NCBI GenBank assembly: GCA_020252865.1
Contig: JADCCH010000326.1
Span: forward strand, 1-6,625
Origin: Methylobacterium sp.
GTDB taxonomy: Bacteria; Pseudomonadota; Alphaproteobacteria; Rhizobiales; Beijerinckiaceae
DNA: 6,625 bases
Reading direction: 5' to 3'
Made by a program: the position numbers and the translations under genes. Each line of letters begins with the position of its first letter. The first letter of the stretch is position 1. A model generated the notes under the pieces. That model had not been told where the DNA came from. It did no database searches and saw nothing but the letters and a program-made list of their open reading frames with translations. Shown one piece after another: positions 1 through 6,625 of the stretch.

Positions 1-1
1 C

Positions 2-3586
<3,585 letters not shown>

Positions 3587-3594
3587 GGATCGAT

Positions 3595-3616
3595 GGCCCG
3601 GGCCGAGGCCCGGGTC
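3595..3616 (+). other. GC-rich stem-loop in the gltB-gltD spacer
   Basis: Starting 8 bases after the gltB stop, CCCGGGCC (3597-3604) and GGCCCGGG (3607-3614) are exact reverse complements separated by GA. In RNA the innermost pair would open to give a 7-bp stem with a four-base CGAG loop, extendable outward by a G-U and a G-C pair. No T-run follows (the next bases are TCTCCCCG), so it is not an ordinary intrinsic terminator. It is more likely an intercistronic structure that protects the gltB 3' end from exonucleases or changes the GltB:GltD expression ratio. That role is inference; the palindrome is seen directly. Confidence 0.6.
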
Positions 3617-3684
3617 TCCCCGCAAGAGAAAAACATGGACCGGCACCGGTTGGCGCTCCTTGAACAGCGCGCCCCGGAAGGGTT

Positions 3685-3690
3685 GAGGTG
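3685..3690 (+). promoter_or_regulatory. ribosome binding site deciding the gltD start
   Basis: GAGGTG(A) matches the anti-Shine-Dalgarno core over seven bases and sits six bases before the ATG at 3697. An upstream in-frame GTG at 3688 lies inside this motif and would add only three residues (MKE). The strong motif and ideal spacing favour ATG 3697. Confidence 0.75.
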
Positions 3691-3696
3691 AAAGAG

Positions 3697-5118
3697 ATGG
3701 GCAAGGTCACGGGTTTTCTGGAAATCGACCGGCGCGACGCAAAGTATCAGCCGGCATCGGATCGCATCCGCCACTTCCGCGAATTCACGCTGCCGATGGA
3801 CGAGAAGGACGTGCGCGAGCAGGCCGCGCGCTGCATGGATTGCGGCGTGCCCTATTGCCACGGCCCCAATGGCTGCCCGGTGCACAACCAGATCCCGGAC
3901 TGGAACGACCTCGTCTACCAGAACGACTGGGAACGCGCGCTGGCGAACCTGCATTCAACCAACAACTTCCCCGAATTCACGGGCCGCATCTGCCCCGCGC
4001 CCTGCGAGGAAGCCTGCACGCTGAACCTCGAGAACATGCCGGTGGCGATCAAGACGGTCGAGCAGGCCATCGCCGATCGCGGCTGGAAGGAAGGCTGGAT
4101 CAAGCCGGAAATCGCGGGGCAACGCACCGGCAAGCGCGTGGCGGTCATCGGCTCGGGCCCCGCAGGCATGGCAGCCGCGCAGCAGCTCGCCCGGGTGGGG
4201 CACGAGGTGCATATCTATGAGCGGGAGCCCAAGGCCGGCGGCTTGCTGCGCTACGGCATCCCCGATTTCAAGATGGAGAAGCACCATATTGATCGTCGCG
4301 TGGAGCAGATGGAGGCCGAGGGTGTGATCTTCCATTACAACGCGCATGTTGGCGTGAACGTGAAGCTTGCCGATCTCCAGCGCGATTTCGATGCGGTTCT
4401 CCTCGCGGGCGGCGCGGAAGCGCCGCGCGATCCGGGCTTGCCGGGCCAGGAGCTTGAGGGCGTGCATTACGCGATGCCCTATCTCACGCAGTCGAACCGC
4501 CGCGTCGGTGATGAGCGGATCGACGGCGCTCCGCTGCTCGCGGGCGGGAAGGATGTCGTGGTGATCGGCGGCGGCGACACGGCCTCGGATTGCATCGGCA
4601 CGGCCTTTCGCCAGGGCGCGCTTTCCGTGACGCAGCTTGATATCCGCCCCAAGCCGCCGGAAATCGAGGACAAGCTCGCGATCTGGCCGTTCTGGCCCAC
4701 GAAATTCCGCACCTCCTCCTCGCAGGCCGAGGGAGCGGATCGTGAATTCCAGGCCGCGACTTTGCGCATTCTGGGCAAGAATGGCAGGGTGACGGGCGTG
4801 GAATGCGCCCGCGTGGATGAAAAGCGCCGGCCGATCCCGGGCACGGAATTCGTGCTGAAGTCCGATCTCGTCTTCCTCGCCATCGGCTTCGCCGGTTCGG
4901 TGAAGGAGGGCCTCCTCACGGAAGCGGGCGTGGCGATGGACAAGCGCGCCAACGTGATCGCCAACGAGAACGATTACCGCACCGACAAGCCGAAGATCTT
5001 CGCGGCCGGCGATATGCGCCGGGGCCAGAGCCTCGTGGTCTGGGCGATCCGCGAGGGCCGGCAGGCCGCCCGCGCGATGGACGAGATGCTGATGGGCGAG
5101 ACCGTGCTGCCGCGCTGA
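3697..5118 (+). CDS. gltD: glutamate synthase (NADPH) small subunit
   Basis: Beta subunit of NADPH-GOGAT. It oxidises NADPH at FAD and passes electrons through 4Fe-4S clusters to the GltB 3Fe-4S and FMN sites. From the ATG it has 473 residues, normal for the family, beginning [12 protein letters not shown]. The N-terminal ferredoxin-like domain carries two cysteine groups: C46, C49, C54, C60 (within CMDCGVPYC), then C99, C103, C107 (CPAPCEEAC). The FAD Rossmann motif [10 protein letters not shown] is at 148-157, with [15 protein letters not shown] following at about 181-195. The NADPH-binding motif [10 protein letters not shown] is at 288-297. The second FAD motif IFAAGD is at 434-439. The same cysteine and nucleotide motifs occur in related modules such as dihydropyrimidine dehydrogenase, but position directly after gltB fixes the identity. 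It is probably co-transcribed with gltB, since no promoter or U-run terminator is visible in the 110-base gap, and it ends before a hairpin terminator. Confidence 0.97.
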   Translation: MGKVTGFLEIDRRDAKYQPASDRIRHFREFTLPMDEKDVREQAARCMDCGVPYCHGPNGCPVHNQIPDWNDLVYQNDWERALANLHSTNNFPEFTGRICPAPCEEACTLNLENMPVAIKTVEQAIADRGWKEGWIKPEIAGQRTGKRVAVIGSGPAGMAAAQQLARVGHEVHIYEREPKAGGLLRYGIPDFKMEKHHIDRRVEQMEAEGVIFHYNAHVGVNVKLADLQRDFDAVLLAGGAEAPRDPGLPGQELEGVHYAMPYLTQSNRRVGDERIDGAPLLAGGKDVVVIGGGDTASDCIGTAFRQGALSVTQLDIRPKPPEIEDKLAIWPFWPTKFRTSSSQAEGADREFQAATLRILGKNGRVTGVECARVDEKRRPIPGTEFVLKSDLVFLAIGFAGSVKEGLLTEAGVAMDKRANVIANENDYRTDKPKIFAAGDMRRGQSLVVWAIREGRQAARAMDEMLMGETVLPR

Positions 5119-5140
5119 GGCAGCCACTTCCAGGCAACAA

Positions 5141-5165
5141 AAAGGGCCGCTCGAAGCGGCCCTTT
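5141..5165. terminator. bidirectional rho-independent terminator between gltD and asd
   Basis: AAAGGGCCGC (5141-5150) and GCGGCCCTTT (5156-5165) are perfect reverse complements around the five-base loop TCGAA, giving a 10-bp stem. On the minus strand the stem ends in TTTTT followed by GTT, a fair U-tract for asd, starting about 20 bases after its stop. On the plus strand the tail is only TTT then CATCT, so it is weaker for gltD, starting 22 bases after its stop. Its place between converging stops supports a shared terminator. Confidence 0.88.
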
Positions 5166-5184
5166 CATCTGGAATAATCGAAGC

Positions 5185-6237
5185 TCACGCCGCCTTCGCG
5201 CGCGGCTTGATGAGCCCGCGATTGATGAGGCATTCGGCGATCTGGATCGCGTTCAGCGCCGCGCCCTTGCGCAGGTTGTCGGAGACGCACCAGAAGGCGA
5301 GGCCGTTTTCCACCGTGGCATCCTCACGGATGCGCGAGATATAGGTCGCGTCTTCGCCGGCTGCTTCCAGCGGGGTGATGTACCCACCTGGCTCGTGCTT
5401 GTCGATGATGAGGATACCCGGCGAGCGGCGCAGGATCTCGCGGGCTTCCTCGGCTGTCACCGGCTTTTCGAATTCAACGTTCACGGCTTCCGAATGGCCG
5501 ATGAAGACCGGCACGCGCACGCAAGTGGCGGTGAGCTTGATCTTGGGGTCGAGGATCTTCTTGGTCTCGACCGCCATCTTCCATTCTTCCTTGGTGAACC
5601 CGTCTTCCATGAAGACATCGATCTGCGGGATCAGGTTGAAGGCGATGGGCTTCGAGAACTTCTTCGCAGCCACTTCCTGGCCTGGCACGTAGCGGCCCTT
5701 GGTCTGGCTCCAGAGCTCGTCCATGCCATCCTTGCCGGCGCCGGATACCGACTGGTAGGTGGACACGACGACGCGCTTGATGCCAAAGGCGTCATGCAGC
5801 GGCTTCAGCGCCACCACGAGCTGGGCGATGGAGCAATTGGGGTTCGCGATGATGTTCTTCTTCGCAAAGCCGCGCACGGCATCGGCATTCACTTCCGGAA
5901 CGATCAGCGGCACGTCCTGGTCGTAGCGCCAGGCCGAGGAATTATCGATGACGACGCAGCCCTGCGCGCCGATGCGGGGCGACCATTCCTTCGAGACCGA
6001 GCCGCCCGCCGACATGAGGCAGAGATCGGTGTCGGAGAAATCGAAATGATCGAGCACCCTGGTCTTGAGAATCTTGTCGCCGAAGGTGACTTCCTGCCCG
6101 ATCGAGCGCTGCGAGGCGAGTGCCACGACCTCGCTGACCGGGAAGGCCCGTTCGGCGAGAATATCCAGCATCTCCCGGCCCACATTGCCGGTGGCGCCGA
6201 CGATAGCAACCTTGTAGCCCGCTGCCTTGAAGACCAT
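5185..6237 (-). CDS. asd: aspartate-semialdehyde dehydrogenase
   Basis: Reduces L-aspartyl-4-phosphate to aspartate 4-semialdehyde with NADPH, the step leading to diaminopimelate/lysine, threonine, methionine and isoleucine. From the chosen ATG it has 350 residues, typical of the shorter (about 340-residue) ASADH class rather than the E. coli 367-residue form. The NADP motif VGATGNVG is at 13-20. The phosphate-binding segment DNSSAWRYD is at 98-106 (R104). The catalytic cysteine is C135 in NPNCSIAQ, followed by Q162 in [10 protein letters not shown]241 and H248 in RVPVFIGHS have the same seven-residue spacing as the E. coli Arg267/His274 pair. All key residues are present. An in-frame ATG at 6276 would add 13 residues (MVQGKALNSGTDI), but its GGGGGAG motif abuts the ATG directly. 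The ATG at 6237 has AGGAA eight bases upstream and starts just before the Rossmann fold, so I prefer it. The gene is convergent with gltD. Its upstream region carries a possible Thr/Lys-rich leader ORF. Confidence 0.97.
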   Translation of the reverse strand: MVFKAAGYKVAIVGATGNVGREMLDILAERAFPVSEVVALASQRSIGQEVTFGDKILKTRVLDHFDFSDTDLCLMSAGGSVSKEWSPRIGAQGCVVIDNSSAWRYDQDVPLIVPEVNADAVRGFAKKNIIANPNCSIAQLVVALKPLHDAFGIKRVVVSTYQSVSGAGKDGMDELWSQTKGRYVPGQEVAAKKFSKPIAFNLIPQIDVFMEDGFTKEEWKMAVETKKILDPKIKLTATCVRVPVFIGHSEAVNVEFEKPVTAEEAREILRRSPGILIIDKHEPGGYITPLEAAGEDATYISRIREDATVENGLAFWCVSDNLRKGAALNAIQIAECLINRGLIKPRAKAA

Positions 6238-6245
6238 GATATCCG

Positions 6246-6250
6246 TTCCT
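6246..6250 (-). promoter_or_regulatory. ribosome binding site of asd
   Basis: On the minus strand AGGAA ends eight bases before the ATG at 6237. This supports the shorter asd start over the ATG at 6276. A 5-bp GC hairpin (6257-6269) lies just upstream of this site. Confidence 0.65.
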
Positions 6251-6256
6251 GAATTG

Positions 6257-6393
6257 AGGGCCTTGCCCTGAACCATCTCCCCCGGGAGCGAAGCAGGACC
6301 GGCTGAACCGATCCGCTGGCCCTGTCCCCCGCCGGGGGAGGACCCGAGAGCGAGGACGACCGTTATCCCACCGCGCCCGTTTTCGGGGCCGGT
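6257..6393 (-). promoter_or_regulatory. structured 5' leader of asd, candidate attenuator region
   Basis: Read 5' to 3' on the minus strand, five hairpins follow each other. H1 (6393-6370): an 8-bp stem with one bulged G, overlapping the end of the leader ORF. H2 (6339-6325): TCCCCC-GGC-GGGGGA. H3 (6317-6292): AGCGGATCGG, loop TTCAG, then CCGGTCC and GCT with one bulged T. H4 (6288-6277): CTCC-CGGG-GGAG. H5 (6269-6257): AGGGC-AAG-GCCCT, just before the asd ribosome binding site. The 5' arm of H2 (CTCCCCCGG, 6340-6332) can instead pair over nine perfect bases with CCGGGGGAG (6285-6277) of H4, enclosing H3. None of the stems is followed by a U-run, so no intrinsic terminator is seen. The structures come from reading complementarity, not from energy calculation. 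An inserted palindromic repeat is an alternative explanation. Confidence 0.4.
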
Positions 6394-6431
6394 TTCGTCA
6401 CACGCGTTTTTGTCGTCGTGAGGCGGATCAT
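6363..6431 (-). CDS. putative Thr/Lys-rich leader peptide of asd (22 aa)
   Basis: A short ORF from ATG (6431-6429) to TAA (6365-6363). It begins MIRLTTTKTRVTK; the remaining nine residues are PAPKTGAVG. Thr is at 5, 6, 7, 9, 12 and 18, Lys at 8, 13 and 17, and Ile at 2. With the initiator Met, 11 of 22 residues are amino acids made downstream of Asd, and codons 5-9 are Thr-Thr-Thr-Lys-Thr. GAGGA lies ten bases upstream, and the ORF starts about 30 bases after the predicted transcript start. It ends 125 bases before the asd ATG and is not in its frame. Hairpin H1 (6370-6393) overlaps codons 13-21. Known leaders such as that of the E. coli thr operon use runs of codons for the pathway product to sense charged tRNA, and this ORF has that form. 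A role in controlling asd is inference. Chance occurrence in GC-rich DNA is possible, and I recognise no specific homologue. Confidence 0.5.
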   Translation of the reverse strand: MIRLTTTKTRVTKPAPKTGAVG

Positions 6432-6441
6432 GGGTCGGGGT

Positions 6442-6446
6442 TCCTC
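6442..6446 (-). promoter_or_regulatory. possible ribosome binding site of the leader ORF
   Basis: GAGGA on the minus strand, ten bases before the ATG at 6431; the spacing is slightly long but usable. A small upstream hairpin GGCGA-TCCT-TCGCC (6460-6447) presents TCCT in its loop, which could pair with the AGGA of this site. The pairing is only a possibility. Confidence 0.4.
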
Positions 6447-6468
6447 GGCGAAGGATCGCCGTAGCGGT

Positions 6469-6497
6469 GAGAAGCGCCAGATCTTGGGAAAAGTCAA
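6469..6497 (-). promoter_or_regulatory. candidate sigma-70-type promoter for asd
   Basis: On the minus strand TTGACT (6497-6492) is a near-perfect -35 element. After a 17-base spacer comes CTTCTC (6474-6469). That matches TATAAT poorly, but degenerate, GC-tolerant -10 elements are common in alphaproteobacteria. A start near 6462 would give a leader of about 225 bases before asd and place the leader ORF ATG about 30 bases into the transcript. The -35 and spacer are seen directly; promoter activity is inferred. Confidence 0.45.
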
Positions 6498-6625
6498 TGC
6501 CGTCCTTGGGATGGGTGGCGCGTTAGGCCGCGATTCACCCTGATCGCAAGTGAGCCCGCCCCGGTAACCCGTCTTTCCCTGTGACGCGGCAATGGTCTCG
6601 CCCGGGAACGAAAAAGGGCAGGGCG
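6498..6625. other. noncoding stretch upstream of the asd promoter
   Basis: No coding region is supported here; the only ATG- or GTG-started frames noticed are 10-14 codons without convincing ribosome sites. The single recognisable element is an inverted repeat GCGAT (6530-6534) / ATCGC (6543-6547) about 33 bases upstream of the -35, a possible operator half-site pair. At the right edge CGAAAAAGGGCAGGGCG may be one arm of a terminator continuing outside the window. Both readings are weak. Confidence 0.35.

Noticed and set aside
3688..3696. GTG start of gltD
   Set aside because: It lies inside the GAGGTGA ribosome site of the ATG at 3697 and adds only three residues not typical of GltD.
3955..5127. 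390-codon minus-strand frame over gltD
   Set aside because: Shadow of gltD with no recognisable motifs. It also starts beside the gltD stop, just past the terminator hairpin for minus-strand transcripts.
5395..6252. 285-codon plus-strand frame over asd
   Set aside because: Antisense shadow of asd. The composition (many His, Asp, Arg) is the usual complement of a GC-rich gene, and no family is recognisable.
6238..6276. N-terminal extension of asd to the ATG at 6276
   Set aside because: The GGGGGAG motif abuts that ATG with no spacer, and the 13 added residues precede the normal start of the Rossmann fold. The ATG at 6237 has a properly spaced AGGAA.
6257..6345. Intrinsic transcription terminator in the asd leader
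   Set aside because: Each hairpin was checked for a following U-run on the minus strand and none has one, so a classic terminator/antiterminator pair is not supported.
6238..6462. Lysine, SAM or other known metabolite riboswitch ahead of asd
   Set aside because: I see none of the conserved cores I know for these classes, and the region is dominated by simple GC hairpins and a short ORF. A covariance-model search would settle this.

Overview
The window looks like a chromosomal segment of a GC-rich alphaproteobacterium, probably from the Hyphomicrobiales (Rhizobiales). This is inferred from protein character, strong G/C preference at third codon positions and gene content; it is not proven. 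It carries two convergent units: the glutamate synthase operon gltB-gltD on the plus strand, and asd (aspartate-semialdehyde dehydrogenase) on the minus strand.

Layout. Bases 2-3586 hold the C-terminal three quarters of gltB, open at the left edge. A 110-base spacer (3587-3696) contains a strong GC hairpin. gltD follows at 3697-5118. The 66-base convergent gap holds one compact hairpin (5141-5165) that looks like a shared terminator. asd runs leftward from 6237 to 5185. Bases 6238-6625 lie upstream of asd and hold no ordinary gene.

The most interesting part is that upstream region. Read on the minus strand it shows, in order, a possible sigma-70-type promoter (6469-6497), a Shine-Dalgarno-like GAGGA, and a 22-codon ORF (6363-6431). 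Half of that ORF's residues are aspartate-family amino acids: six Thr, three Lys, one Ile and the initiator Met. A hairpin overlaps the 3' half of the ORF. After it come a pyrimidine-rich stretch and several further stem-loops, two of which share arms that can pair in another way. Finally comes the asd start with its own Shine-Dalgarno. This is the architecture of a leader-peptide attenuator for the enzyme at the branch toward Lys, Thr, Met and Ile. No intrinsic terminator with a U-run is visible in the leader, so any attenuation would have to be Rho-dependent or translational. The call rests on sequence pattern alone.

Functionally, GltB and GltD form NADPH-dependent glutamate synthase, which with glutamine synthetase assimilates ammonium. 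Asd starts the branched part of the aspartate pathway, whose amino group comes from glutamate. Both units are core metabolism. I see no mobile element, CRISPR array, tRNA or rRNA.
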